From Qiania dongpingensis (GTDB lineage: Bacteria > Bacillota > Clostridia > Lachnospirales > Lachnospiraceae): a DNA stretch of 64,000 nucleotides. The notes beneath the pieces are model-generated. The model ran no database searches and was not told the origin of the DNA. It worked only from the letters and a program-made list of their open reading frames with translations. Numbering within the stretch: position 1 is the first letter of the stretch; each line of letters starts with the position of its first letter. The DNA lies in the NCBI RefSeq assembly GCF_014337195.1, contig NZ_CP060634.1:1550001-1614000 (forward strand), written 5' to 3'. This document shows positions 28,259 through 38,600 of this stretch, in pieces. The translations under genes were made by a program, and so were the position numbers.

Positions 28259-28534
28259 TTATGCGTTTACCATATCCTTCAATGCTTTACCAGCTTTGAA
28301 CTTCGGAACCTTAGAAGCCGGGATTGTCATCGTCTCGCCGCTCTTGGGATTTCTTCCCTCTCTGGCTGCTCTTTCGGATACTTCAAAGGTACCGAATCCT
28401 ACCAACTGTACTTTTCCGCCATTGGCCATTTCATCAGCAATAACATCTGTAAAAGCCTTGATAACCTTCTCTGCATCTTTTTTAGACAGCTCTGTCTTCT
28501 CAGCAACCGCTGCAATTAACTCTGTTTTGTTCAT
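28259..28534 (-). CDS. hup: Histone-like DNA-binding protein HU
   Basis: HU is the main nucleoid protein, a homodimer that bends DNA. The 91-aa sequence [16 protein letters not shown] with the [22 protein letters not shown] beta-arm signature is unmistakable. The start at 28532-28534 has AGGAGGA; the open frame runs upstream through the promoter and is not used. A near-consensus promoter and a strong terminator make it a single-gene, highly expressed unit. Confidence 0.97.
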   Translation of the reverse strand: MNKTELIAAVAEKTELSKKDAEKVIKAFTDVIADEMANGGKVQLVGFGTFEVSERAAREGRNPKSGETMTIPASKVPKFKAGKALKDMVNA

Positions 28535-28589
28535 AATAATAGTTCCTCCTAAGGTTTTGTTTCGTAGAAATCGATGCTCTTCTTCATTA

Positions 28590-28618
28590 TTTATAAACTG
28601 ATATAATGGATTTGTCAA
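28590..28618 (-). promoter_or_regulatory. hup promoter
   Basis: Minus-strand TTGACA (28613-28618), exactly consensus, and TATAAA (28590-28595) with 17-bp spacing, about 55 nt upstream of the ATG. Confidence 0.8.
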
Positions 28619-28634
28619 GAAATTTCCTAGATTC

Positions 28635-29045
28635 CTACAATTTTATCCCTTTTCTCCTGGCTTCTTTTTCCATATTTTTAATCTCGTCCCAGCTGGCCTT
28701 GCTTTCCTCAGGCGCTCCGTCCTTTCCGCTGCCAAAAACATGAGGATGCCGCCGTATCATTTTCCGGCAGAGCATCGAGATCACGTCCTCAACGGTAAAA
28801 TCTCCATCCTCCTCTGCAATCTGGCTGTGAAGCATCACTTGAAAAAGGATATCGCCCAGCTCTTCACATAAATTATCCGTATCCTTATTCTCTATGGCCT
28901 GAAGTACCTCCTCACATTCATCCTGGAGGCATTTTTTCATACTTTCGTGAGTCTGTGCCCTATCCCAGGGACATCCATCCTCTGAGCGGAGCTCTGCAAT
29001 GATTTCCTTCAATTCTCCAAATGTATACCGTTCCTTTTTTTCCAT
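28635..29045 (-). CDS. mazG: MazG-type nucleoside triphosphate pyrophosphohydrolase
   Basis: Hydrolyses non-canonical or excess NTPs to NMPs and pyrophosphate. The 136-aa protein is one MazG domain, with [18 protein letters not shown] and the metal-binding [13 protein letters not shown] and [18 protein letters not shown]. subtilis YabN is much longer and fused to a tetrapyrrole-methylase-like domain, which is absent here. It lies between spoVT and hup, as in Bacillus. Confidence 0.92.
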   Translation of the reverse strand: MEKKERYTFGELKEIIAELRSEDGCPWDRAQTHESMKKCLQDECEEVLQAIENKDTDNLCEELGDILFQVMLHSQIAEEDGDFTVEDVISMLCRKMIRRHPHVFGSGKDGAPEESKASWDEIKNMEKEARRKGIKL

Positions 29046-29122
29046 TGTAATCTCCTCCTGTTATGCAGACGACAGGCAGGCACCGGATGGTATCTGCTGT
29101 ATTAAGCATATCACATTCAGAG

Positions 29123-29671
29123 TCAACTTTCCATCTGTCTTCCAAGAAAACCTGCCGCAGTCAGTGCGAGCTTCTGCTCCAGGGTACCCATCTTATACTT
29201 CGGGTCTTTGCTCAGAATGATCACGGATCCAATTGCATCTCCTTCACAGAGAATCACTGCCGTCACCTCGCCGGAGTATTCCTCCGTGTCCTCAGCCGTA
29301 ACGGGAATGAACTGGCCGTCATCCTTACCCGCGATCACGTTGGTCCTGTTCAGGATCATCTGTTCCAGGGGCTTGCTGATACTCTTCTGCAAGAGTTCCT
29401 TTTTGACGGTCCCTGCCACCGCGATCACTTGATCTCTGTCGGTAACACAGACGGCCAGCCCTGTCGCCTGTGCCAAGGCCTCTGCATACTGCTTAGCAAA
29501 GCTTCCCAATTCTGCCATGGGTGAATATTTCTTCAGGATGATCTCACCTTCTCTGTCGGTGAAGATTTCCAGGGGAGTTCCCTCTCTAAGACGCAGGGTA
29601 CGCCGGATCTCTTTCGGTATTACCACACGTCCCAAATCGTCGATTCTTCTTACAATGCCCGTTGCTTTCAT
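29123..29671 (-). CDS. spoVT: Stage V sporulation protein T
   Basis: A DNA-binding regulator that adjusts sigma-G-dependent genes in the forespore. The 182-aa protein has an N-terminal AbrB/SpoVT swapped-hairpin domain (MKATGIVRRIDDLGRVVIPKEIRRTLRL, about 1-50) and a C-terminal GAF-like sensor domain (about 60-180). The ATG at 29669-29671 has GGAGGA upstream; the slightly longer frame begins inside that site. It stands apart from the kinase gene and leads the spoVT-mazG side of the cluster. Confidence 0.95.
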   Translation of the reverse strand: MKATGIVRRIDDLGRVVIPKEIRRTLRLREGTPLEIFTDREGEIILKKYSPMAELGSFAKQYAEALAQATGLAVCVTDRDQVIAVAGTVKKELLQKSISKPLEQMILNRTNVIAGKDDGQFIPVTAEDTEEYSGEVTAVILCEGDAIGSVIILSKDPKYKMGTLEQKLALTAAGFLGRQMES

Positions 29672-29784
29672 AAAGAATTCCTCCATCTTACTCTTTTTAC
29701 ATTTATCTGCTGGATTACATCTAAATGTATTGTCTGTAAAATGAAGGAATTTATGCGGACATTGTAAGAAATATCCTTTTGTTT

Positions 29785-32700
29785 TTATTTCAGATGCTTA
29801 TCAAGCATTTCCATCAATTGATTCACATCAAAAGGTTTTGCCAAATGGCCATCCATCCCGGCCTCTTTGGCCCGCTGGACATCTTCGGAAAACGCGTCCG
29901 CCGTCATCGCGAGGATGACCACGCTTTCGGAATCCCGGCGCTCCATACCGCGAATCTTTGCCGCGGCCTCATATCCGTTCATCACGGGCATCTGGATGTC
30001 CATGAGGACGGCGTCATAATATCCTTCCGGATGAGAAGCAAAACACCGGACCCCCGCCTCGCCATTCTCCGCCTTATCCACTTCCGCTCCCGCCAGGCTC
30101 AGGAATTCTCCCGCAATCTCCGCATTTAGTTCATTATCCTCTACCAGGAGTATTCGTCTTCCCGCGAGCTTTCCCCTCCAGACCGAACCTGTCCCCGAAT
30201 TTTCATTCTCCGGATTCAGGAAGCCGCGGAACAGCTTCAGAAGCTTGGAAGGGAACAGAGGCTTGCCTATAAAGGCATCCGCGCCGGCCTCTTTAGCCTT
30301 TTTTTCTTCCTCCTCGGACCAGCTATATGCGGCCAGCACCATGTGCGGTCTGCTCTCGAGCCGAGATTTGGACAGCTCACGGATCACCAGCTCCCAAGGG
30401 AGATTTTCCACATCCCAGTCCACCAAAACCGCAAAATAACTGTTCCCAGCCTCACGTGCCAGCTTTGTCTTTTTTACCGCCTCTCCGAAGGAAAGTGCCT
30501 GTTCCCCCCTCATGCCCAGGCTCCTCGCCATTTGACAGATTGTATCTCCCGCTGAACCCGGACCTCCTACACATAAAATGGATAATCCTCTTAGATCCTC
30601 CGCTTTTTCTTCTCCCGCTTCCTGCAGCGGAAGATTCAAAAGCACCGTGAAGCAGGAGCCTTCTCCCTCCCGGCTGTTCACACGGATCTCCCCGCCCATC
30701 ATATGGACGATATTCTGGGCGATGGCCATCCCCAGCCCGGTCCCCTGAATATTGCTGGTCCGGGAATCGTCAGCCCTGCTGAAGGGTTCAAAGATACGTT
30801 TCATAAACGACTCCGACATGCCGATTCCATTGTCCTCAATGACAAACCGATACCGGCCGCACTGCAAAGTCTGACAGTCCAGCTCTTCCAAAGCGACTCG
30901 GATCTCACCGCCCTCCGGCGTATATTTACTGGCATTGGACAATATATTCCCGATGACCTGCTGCAGTCTCAGCTTGTCTCCAATGACTTTTTCATGGGTT
31001 ACATTTTTTATCAAAACCCGGAGTATCTGTTTTTTTTCATCAACAGAAGGCCGGAGCATGGTCAGCGCATCCTGAAGAAAATCAGGCAGGCTGAAGGCAT
31101 TCGAATCAAGCTCCAATTTTCCGCTTTCAATCTTGCTCATATCCAGCACTTCATTGAGGAGCCCCAAAAGATGACGGCCGGATACCTCGATTTTTGCCAG
31201 ACAGTCCCGCACCTTTTCTTCATTCCCCATATAAGTTTCTGCCAAAATCACCATGCCCATGATGCCATTCATGGGCGTCCGGATGTCATGGGACATCCTG
31301 GAAAGGAAATCGCTTTTCGCCGCATTGGCACTTTCCGCATGCCGCAGCGCATCTTCCAGAAGTCTTTTTCTTTCCAGCTCCTGCTGAATACTCTCGTCCA
31401 CATTCCGGACAGCCAGAGCCACCTGATAGGGTTTCCCCTCCTTCCTCTCGCCTAAGATAAGTTTAGCCTGCATCCACTCATAGCGATTGTCTGTCCTTTT
31501 CCGGTAAGTCATGGAAATCTCACGGTTCTTCTCTGTCAAACACTCCTGTAAATTCCCCTGTGAAAAGAACTTCTGCATTTCCATTTGCTCGTCCGGATGA
31601 ACGCACCTCTCCACATACCGGTCTATGGATTTCCGAAACCCGTCGGCAGGTATGATCCCAATTGCATTCTTCTCCTTTTCGTCCATCCTCAGGGCTTTTA
31701 GGGTATCCTGCTCCAAGTTAATGTAATACAGCGCATAATACTCCTGTCCCAGGGCATGGATGATGTCGGCCTGCTGCTTTCTGTCCGATATATCCGTCTG
31801 CGCCAAGATCGCAGTATCGCCCATGAAATTTTCATCATTTAAGTAAACGGTATTGGCTACCCAGTAGTACTCCCCATTCCGAATACGCCGGTATTCTCCC
31901 TCGAAGGAATGGACTCCTTCCGCTTTTACCCTGCGGAGGTTTTCCAAAGAAAGCCCTCTTTTGAGCCGTTCTCTGTCACCAGGATGATAATAGACAGAAA
32001 GAGCATCCACCCAGGAATCTAGTTCCAGCTCATTTTCACTGAAATCCCGGCTCTCCTCCGGACGGCGGATAACATGTACCGTCCCTGTGTCCAGATTCAG
32101 GCGGTAGACTCCAAAAAATAAGTTATTAAGAGAGGTCATGATCTCCTGGTTCAAGGCAGAAATCCTGGTATTTTCTGTCTCCGTCTGTTTCTGCCGTGTG
32201 ATATCCTGCACAAGTCCCACGGCCCGCACAGGCTCTCCATTCTCATCATAATCTACGTTAGACATGGAAATTCGTTTCCAGCAGCCGTCCAGTTCACATA
32301 TCTCAGAAGAAGCCGTTCTCTCCCCGGATTGGATACGCCGGAACATCTCCAAATAAACCCCTTTAGTCTCTTCCGCAACCCGCTCTTCTGCAAAACTGAA
32401 AGGCATATTCTCATACGATGGTCTGCATTGCAGCACACCGCAGGTACGTTCCGGCATCACCGCCGTCTGCTCCTTCGGATAATAAAAAAACTCACAGATC
32501 GTCGTGCCTTCCAATGCCATTCTCAGCAGCTCACTGCTGGCCTTGTTCTCCTTCTGCAGTTCCAGATTCTCATGCTGCATTTTCTTCCGCAGGCTGATAT
32601 CCATAAAAGCACTTTGTATCAGTATCTCGCCGTCATCATCGATGATCATCTCCGCCGTTCCAATGATCCAACAGGAAGAACCGTCCTTTCTCCGGAGCCG

Positions 32701-33429
32701 GTATTCGAATTCTCCCTTCTGTCCTACTTCTGAAATGCCGTATGCCTCCGCCAGAACGCGGTCCCGGTCCTCTTCTGCGATCAGCTCCGGCAGACGCCAG
32801 TCATCCTTCCTCCAAAATTCGTCCGGAGTATATCCGAAAATACGGATAGCCTCCTGATTGGCATTTTTATATTCGACCCTGCCGTCAGAAAAGAGCCGAT
32901 ATTGGACAATCCCGCAGACCACGCTTTCAAATAACGCGTCATATTTCTTCTCCTGGCGTCTGGTCTCCATATCCTTCGTGACATCCCGAATCGTACTGAT
33001 ACAGATTTTACGGCCGTCCTCATCCACAGTTTTCCGCCCGATATCGTTTACCCATATATAGCTTCCATTCTTCTTTTTCATCCGATAACGAATCTCATAA
33101 TCACAGTCTTTTGAAAAGGCATCCTCAACCTGCCTTTCCACTCGTTCCCGGTCATCGGGATGCATGCAATTGATCACGAGTCCATCTATATCGCGGCAGA
33201 AGTCCTCATAAGTATAGCCAAGATGCTCCAGCATATAATCATTGACACAATACAGAGGAAAATCCTTTTCCAGATATCCGCCCATGATGCCGCCCGGAAT
33301 ATTCCGGTTCAAAAGCTCCACTAAATTACTTCTGGACCTTTCAGACAATTCCCCGCTGCTTTTTTTCGCAAACCGGAGAGAATACGCCTCTTTTCCTTTA
33401 CTGGTCATATGATTTCCTTCCATTCCCAT
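29785..33429 (-). CDS. Multi-PAS hybrid sensor histidine kinase
   Basis: A 1214-aa signalling protein without evident transmembrane segments. From the N-terminus: about five PAS-like domains (to roughly residue 690; repeated DI-(T/S)-x-(R/K) exits and a W-V/I-N-D-type core), a HisKA domain with the phospho-acceptor His in SHDIRTPMNGIMGM, a HATPase domain (DNGIGMSESFMKRIFEPF, GTGLGMAIAQ), a degenerate receiver-like domain that keeps LVDWD but lacks the normal acidic pocket, and a complete C-terminal receiver (LLVEDNELN, DAVLMDIQMPVMNG, KPF). The many PAS domains suggest sensing of cytosolic redox state or small molecules; the signal is unknown. No DNA-binding output domain is present, and no partner gene lies beside it. 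Confidence 0.9.
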   Translation of the reverse strand: MGMEGNHMTSKGKEAYSLRFAKKSSGELSERSRSNLVELLNRNIPGGIMGGYLEKDFPLYCVNDYMLEHLGYTYEDFCRDIDGLVINCMHPDDRERVERQVEDAFSKDCDYEIRYRMKKKNGSYIWVNDIGRKTVDEDGRKICISTIRDVTKDMETRRQEKKYDALFESVVCGIVQYRLFSDGRVEYKNANQEAIRIFGYTPDEFWRKDDWRLPELIAEEDRDRVLAEAYGISEVGQKGEFEYRLRRKDGSSCWIIGTAEMIIDDDGEILIQSAFMDISLRKKMQHENLELQKENKASSELLRMALEGTTICEFFYYPKEQTAVMPERTCGVLQCRPSYENMPFSFAEERVAEETKGVYLEMFRRIQSGERTASSEICELDGCWKRISMSNVDYDENGEPVRAVGLVQDITRQKQTETENTRISALNQEIMTSLNNLFFGVYRLNLDTGTVHVIRRPEESRDFSENELELDSWVDALSVYYHPGDRERLKRGLSLENLRRVKAEGVHSFEGEYRRIRNGEYYWVANTVYLNDENFMGDTAILAQTDISDRKQQADIIHALGQEYYALYYINLEQDTLKALRMDEKEKNAIGIIPADGFRKSIDRYVERCVHPDEQMEMQKFFSQGNLQECLTEKNREISMTYRKRTDNRYEWMQAKLILGERKEGKPYQVALAVRNVDESIQQELERKRLLEDALRHAESANAAKSDFLSRMSHDIRTPMNGIMGMVILAETYMGNEEKVRDCLAKIEVSGRHLLGLLNEVLDMSKIESGKLELDSNAFSLPDFLQDALTMLRPSVDEKKQILRVLIKNVTHEKVIGDKLRLQQVIGNILSNASKYTPEGGEIRVALEELDCQTLQCGRYRFVIEDNGIGMSESFMKRIFEPFSRADDSRTSNIQGTGLGMAIAQNIVHMMGGEIRVNSREGEGSCFTVLLNLPLQEAGEEKAEDLRGLSILCVGGPGSAGDTICQMARSLGMRGEQALSFGEAVKKTKLAREAGNSYFAVLVDWDVENLPWELVIRELSKSRLESRPHMVLAAYSWSEEEEKKAKEAGADAFIGKPLFPSKLLKLFRGFLNPENENSGTGSVWRGKLAGRRILLVEDNELNAEIAGEFLSLAGAEVDKAENGEAGVRCFASHPEGYYDAVLMDIQMPVMNGYEAAAKIRGMERRDSESVVILAMTADAFSEDVQRAKEAGMDGHLAKPFDVNQLMEMLDKHLK

Positions 33430-33470
33430 ATTAATATCCCTTCTTCTTGGGCGCTGCTTTTCCTGACTTC

Positions 33471-33499
33471 AGTGTAACACTCTTTTCCGCCGGATACAA
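33471..33499 (-). promoter_or_regulatory. Candidate histidine-kinase promoter
   Basis: Minus-strand TTGTAT (33494-33499) and TACACT (33471-33476), 17-bp spacer, about 45 nt upstream of the start. Confidence 0.5.
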
Positions 33500-33600
33500 G
33501 AGAAGAACAAGGCAGCGAAAGTGTCCGACTTTGCACAGAAAAGAACAAGAGGAACAGCGTCGGCAGAAGTTCCAGGCAGGCACACTCCGTGCGGCAAGGT

Positions 33601-34329
33601 ATTCCTTTGAATACCGTTTAAACAAGTTTTCTTTGTCAGATTTACAAGGCAAGAGGAAATCCGATTCCATCCAGGCGGTTCGCTGGTAGCCGTAACCAGA
33701 ATTTTTACGGCCTCCAGTCGGTCCTTTCCAACTGACATGGATAAATCGATATTTTTCCATGTCAGATTCCAACAAAAATCCGCATGATATGCGATTTTTG
33801 CCTCCCTGCGTCCGGGAAAATTCTGCTAACGCCTTTGCGGCGCTCGCCTTACGATGGAATCGGATTGTTCCTCCTGCTCTTCCTGCCGCACCGAGATATA
33901 CTTCCGCTTGTTTTGAAAACCATTGGAGCGGACACTGCAGCCCGCTGCGGTACGCGCGCGGGCCGTGTGGATATCCACTCCTTTTCTGGAATCAAAGGAA
34001 CGGAAAGCATCCGAAAAGGTGCGGCAGTCAGGATACCGGCAGAAAGATTCCGGGCCGGCCTAAAGGTGAGCGCCGCAGGGCAGGGGCCGGTGTTCCCCAA
34101 ACGGAGGGAGGCAGAAACGAAAAATACCGATTTCGTTTCTGAGCGAACAGGAGACGGGAAATCATAAAGATTTCCCGTCGACATGTGAGCGGTACTCCCG
34201 GAGCGAGGATAAAGCGGCCCCTGCATCGCCAGCGAACCGAAATCGTGACGGTCCGGAATTTCTGCCGGGGCTTAACTGGAGCTTAAGGGAAATTTACTAG
34301 AAATGATTCCAAAAAGTATTTTGTATCAT
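33601..34329. repeat. Dispersed structured element, copy 2 (long form)
   Basis: A 729-bp intergenic element, near-identical in plan to copy 3 and to copy 1 except for an extra arm at 33661-33863. The core is closed by a 16-bp helix with a 2-nt bulge (34036-34053 with 34253-34268). Hairpin 34153-34163 / 34169-34179 differs from copy 1 by a paired A-T to G-C change. The rest of the 33430-34444 gap holds the kinase promoter, two imperfect direct repeats at the element's edges, and the prsA terminator. No gene is convincing here; short frames shift between copies. Confidence 0.9.
33661..33863. repeat. Optional arm of the dispersed element (copy 2)
   Basis: A 203-bp segment bounded by the inverted repeat CCGATTCCATC and GATGGAATCGG. 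It is present in copies 2 and 3 and absent from copy 1. Inside, TGACATGG (33733-33740) pairs with CCATGTCA (33757-33764), and AAAAATC (33774-33780) with GATTTTT (33793-33799). Confidence 0.8.
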
Positions 34330-34397
34330 ACCCAAGGGCATCCCTTAATTCATGCCCTCCGGACGGGCGCACTTCGTGCGGCGAGGTATATAACAAA

Positions 34398-34427
34398 AAT
34401 CCGGCGGAGTTCTTTCTCCGCCGGATT
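34398..34427 (-). terminator. Terminator of prsA
   Basis: A 12-bp GC-rich stem, AATCCGGCGGAG / CTCCGCCGGATT, followed on the minus strand by TTTTTG. It ends the trkA-trkH-pth-mfd-prsA block. Confidence 0.85.
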
Positions 34428-34444
34428 CTTATATCCATCTGATT

Positions 34445-35545
34445 CTATTCAGCCGCTGTCGTAGTCTCCTCCTGAGCCGTCGTGGATTCTGACGTCTCTG
34501 CCGAAGTCGTCTCTTCACCAGCGGCTGAGGTGGTCTCTTCCTCCCCGGACGTCGTCTCCGGTACTACAAAAAGAGTTTTATCAAAGGTAATCGCTGACCA
34601 TACGTCCTCGTCAACCTTGAATTTGGGCATGTCCTTCAGCCATTCCGCATAGGCGCTCTGGAAAAGTTCCCCTTTTCTCTGCTCTACAATGACAGGCTTT
34701 TCTTTCTCGGTCGCTTCCTGATCAAAATCAGAATCGCAATATACTACATACCAACCATAGCCCTCGTCATATACGCTTCCAAACTCTCCGGTCGCCAAAG
34801 TACGGCCAAAATTACCGAGGGTATTGTCATAATCCCCAGCTCCGTACGTAGCTTGGGAATACGTGCAGTTATCATGCTCATCAGCCAGAGCGGACATATC
34901 CTCTCCCGCTTCTGCCTTGCCTTTCAGTTCTTCGGCAAGTGTCTCCGCTGCCGCCGCGTCGTCCCCGTCCTTCACCAGAATGTAGCTGATCTTACGCTGA
35001 GCCGCTTCTTCATCGCTGACTTCTGTATCCACATCCTTCACCGCATATTCATATGCTTTCATAGCAAGTGCGTTATTGGTCAGAATCTCAGTAAGCCGCT
35101 CTTCTGTGATGGCTGTGGCTTCTTTAAGCGCTTCATCCATATTCTCCATGGTGCTCTTCACGGTCTCCGCTACCTTTGCGGTCTCCTTTTCATCCAGCAC
35201 AAGCCCCAGCTCTTCCGCTTTTGCTTTCAGAACATAGGTCTGATAAATGGCAGACATCACATTCTTTTTTGTATACTCTTCCAGCGTGCTGCCGGTCCCG
35301 ATGTCCGTATCCCACATATCCGACAGATCATATCCATACATGTTATAATACAATTCACTCGTATATTGATTATACCTGGCCTGATAGTTGGCTTCATCCA
35401 GATAGATCTTAGTATCACCCAGCGTCGCGACCACCGTAGTGGGGTAATTTTCCAAAGTCACCTTAGTGCGTCCGCAGCCTGCCAATGTACCGGCTGTGAG
35501 CAAGACCGCCAGCAGAAGTACCAGCTTTCTCGTAAATTTGTTCAT
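34445..35545 (-). CDS. prsA: PrsA-like peptidyl-prolyl isomerase lipoprotein
   Basis: An extracytoplasmic folding factor anchored by a lipid. The 366-aa precursor has a lipoprotein signal with the lipobox LAGC (lipidated C24), a SurA/PrsA N-terminal helical domain (about 40-190), a rotamase-like parvulin domain (RKISYILVKDGDD through GYGWYVVYCDSD, about 195-285) and a long Thr/Glu/Ser-rich tail. The ATG at 35543-35545 has GGGAGG upstream; the longer frame is not used. A similar Thr/Glu-rich tail ends the small membrane protein at 57806-58183. It follows mfd, a recurring order in Clostridia. Confidence 0.88.
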   Translation of the reverse strand: MNKFTRKLVLLLAVLLTAGTLAGCGRTKVTLENYPTTVVATLGDTKIYLDEANYQARYNQYTSELYYNMYGYDLSDMWDTDIGTGSTLEEYTKKNVMSAIYQTYVLKAKAEELGLVLDEKETAKVAETVKSTMENMDEALKEATAITEERLTEILTNNALAMKAYEYAVKDVDTEVSDEEAAQRKISYILVKDGDDAAAAETLAEELKGKAEAGEDMSALADEHDNCTYSQATYGAGDYDNTLGNFGRTLATGEFGSVYDEGYGWYVVYCDSDFDQEATEKEKPVIVEQRKGELFQSAYAEWLKDMPKFKVDEDVWSAITFDKTLFVVPETTSGEEETTSAAGEETTSAETSESTTAQEETTTAAE

Positions 35546-35621
35546 AGTAACGGTATCCTCCCTAGATTGTTTCCTCTTAGATCCTGTACACACAGGCACT
35601 TGTTATTATAGTACCAAACGG

Positions 35622-38600
35622 TCAAACTAGCAACTCTTTTATGGCATTTAACAGGATTTTCACCTTTTCCAGCATCTGTTTTCCGTCCCTGTTTTCCCGT
35701 TTCCGGTCCATATAAGTGAAGTATGGCTGCTCCGCCGCCGTGAACCGAAGAGTTCCTCCATACTGCTTCACCAGCTCCGGGATCTTCTCCACATGGAACG
35801 GCGCCTTCTCATACATCACAAGCCGCACCTCCTGGCGGTTTCCGGTTATCTCCGTTACAAACACCTTATGAGCCATGGCTTTCAGAAGGGAAATCTCAAG
35901 CAGATTCTCCACGGAACGAGGCAGATCGCCGAACCGGTCGGTGAGTTCATCCCGCATATCCATGGCTTCCTCTTCATCCTCAATTCCAGAAATCCGCTTG
36001 TATATCTCAAGCTTTTGGACCTCATTCTTGATATAAGAAGGAGGAATATAAGCGTCGATGTTGAAATCGACAGCCGTCTCAAAGGATTCTTCTTCTCCCT
36101 CTCCTTTTAAAGCCTTAACTGCTTCGTTCAAAAGCTTGCAGTAAAGGTCATAGCCGATGGCCTCCATGTGGCCGTGCTGCTCTGCGCCGAGGAGGTTTCC
36201 GGCCCCGCGGATCTCCAGGTCTCTCATGGCGATCTTGATGCCGGAACCAAGTTCCGTGAACTCCCGGATAGCGGCCAGACGTTTTTCCGCCTCTTCTTTC
36301 AGGAGCTTGTTCCTCCTGTACATAAGGAATGCGTACGCGGTGCGGTTGGAACGCCCGACTCTCCCCCGAAGCTGGTAAAGCTGGGACAGCCCAAACCGGT
36401 CCGCGTCATGGATGATCATGGTGTTTACATTGGAGATATCCAGACCAGTTTCAATGATCGTGGTAGAGACAAGCACATCAATCTCCCCATTAATGAAATC
36501 CAGCATGATCTTTTCCAGCTGCCTCTCCCTCATCTGCCCATGGGCGTAGACTACTACGGCGTCCGGAACCAGTTCCGCGATCTTAGATGTGATATCCTCT
36601 ATATCCTGAACCCTGTTATACACATAATAGACCTGCCCTCCTCTGGCCCGTTCCCTCTCAATGGCTTCCCGTACCATTTCTTCATTATATTCCATGACAT
36701 AAGTCTGAATGGGGACTCTGTCCATGGGCGGTTCTTCCAGGACACTCATATCCCGGATGCCGACCAGGCTCATATGAAGCGTCCTGGGGATCGGAGTGGC
36801 TGTCAGCGTCAGAACATCCACATTTTCTCTCATCTTTTTGATCTTTTCCTTGTGAGCTACTCCAAACCGCTGTTCTTCATCAATGATCAAAAGTCCCAGA
36901 TCCTTGAACACCACGTCGTCAGAAAGCACACGGTGGGTGCCGATCAAAATATCCACCAGCCCCTTTTTCAGATCCGCCAAGGTCTTTTTCTGCTCTGCGG
37001 CGCTCCTGAAGCGGGACAGCATATCCACACGGACCGGGAAATCCATCATTCTCTGGACAAATGTATTATAATGCTGCTGCGCCAAAATGGTCGTAGGCAC
37101 CAGGTATACGACCTGTTTTCCCTCCTGGACCGCTTTAAAGGCAGCGCGGATGGCGATTTCTGTCTTTCCATAGCCCACATCCCCGCATATGAGCCGGTCC
37201 ATGATCTTTTTGCTCTCCATGTCCCGTTTGGTCGCCTCAATGGCCAGCTCTTGATCCTCCGTCGCCTCATAAGGAAACAGCTCTTCAAACTCCTTCTGCC
37301 AAACGGTATCCGGTCCGTACTGAAATCCATCCGTATGCTGTCTTGCTGCGTATAGCTGCACAAGATCCCTGGCGATTTCCTTTACGGCCCCCTTTACCCG
37401 GGACTTCGTCCTGCCCCATTCCTGTCCTCCCAGCTTATTGAGCTTGGGCTTTTTCGCGCCCGCCCCAGCATATTTCTGGATCATATCCAGCTGGGTCACC
37501 GGCAGATACAAGCTTCCGTTTCCGGCATACTCAATCTTTATATAATCCTTTATTATCTTGTCTACTTCAATTTTCTCAATTCCCCGGTAAATACCGAGTC
37601 CATGATTTTCGTGTACCACGTAATCGCCGGCCGACAGTTCCGAAAAGCTCTGGATCTTCTTGCCCTCGTAGGCAGTCCGTTTTCTGCGCTTCTTCTTTTC
37701 CGTTCCGAACATGTCGCTTTCCGGGATCACTACGAATTTTATCATCGGGTACTCAAATCCCCTGTGAAGGCTCCCGTACAGCACACAGATCTCGCCGGGA
37801 AGAATCTCTTTGTCTTCCTCCTCGGAATAATAGGCCCTCAGATCATACTGTTCCTGCAGATCCTTTGCCAGCCTGGCTCCTCTCGTTCGGGAAGCGCATA
37901 AAAGCGCCACTCTCCAGCCTTCTTTTTTCCATTTCTTTAAATCGCTTACCAGAAGCTCAAAGCCGTTATGGTAGGAATTCCCGTTTTTGACCGTCATGCT
38001 GTACCGCTTCTTGACCGGTATCGTCTTCTGCTCAAGGGCAGAAAAAAGAACACTGCGCTCTCTCGCCAGTGCCGCCGACACTTCTCTCACGGAATAAAGG
38101 ATATCCGTCTGGCCGGGGAGCAGATAGCCCTTTTCCAGCCTCTGCGTCATGCTCTCCCGGAATTCGGCCTCTACCACATTGGCCCGTTCAATGATCCTGG
38201 CCGGTTCATCCAGAAAAAACGGAATCCCCTCTTTAAAATACTCCAGGAAGGATACAGTCTCCGGGCAGAAGTACCGGACACATCCTTCCAGGGCTCCCAA
38301 AAAACACCCCTCCCGAAGCTCTTCCACCATTTCTCCCACTATGGTATCAATCCGGTGAGCCTCCTCAATCCGTTTCTGTTCCTTCAGCTGCTTTCTATAT
38401 GTTTCTTTTTCCTTTATCAGACGTTCTGTTCCTTCTTCCAGTCTGTCTTTGTCAAGGACCAGCTCCCTCGCCGGGTACAGGCGGACCTGCTCCAGACGTT
38501 CAATGGAGCGCTGGCTTTCCACATCAAAGGAACGGATGGAGTCAATCTCATCTCCCCACAGTTCCACACGGACCGGATTTTCTTCTGTAAGGGGAAAAAT

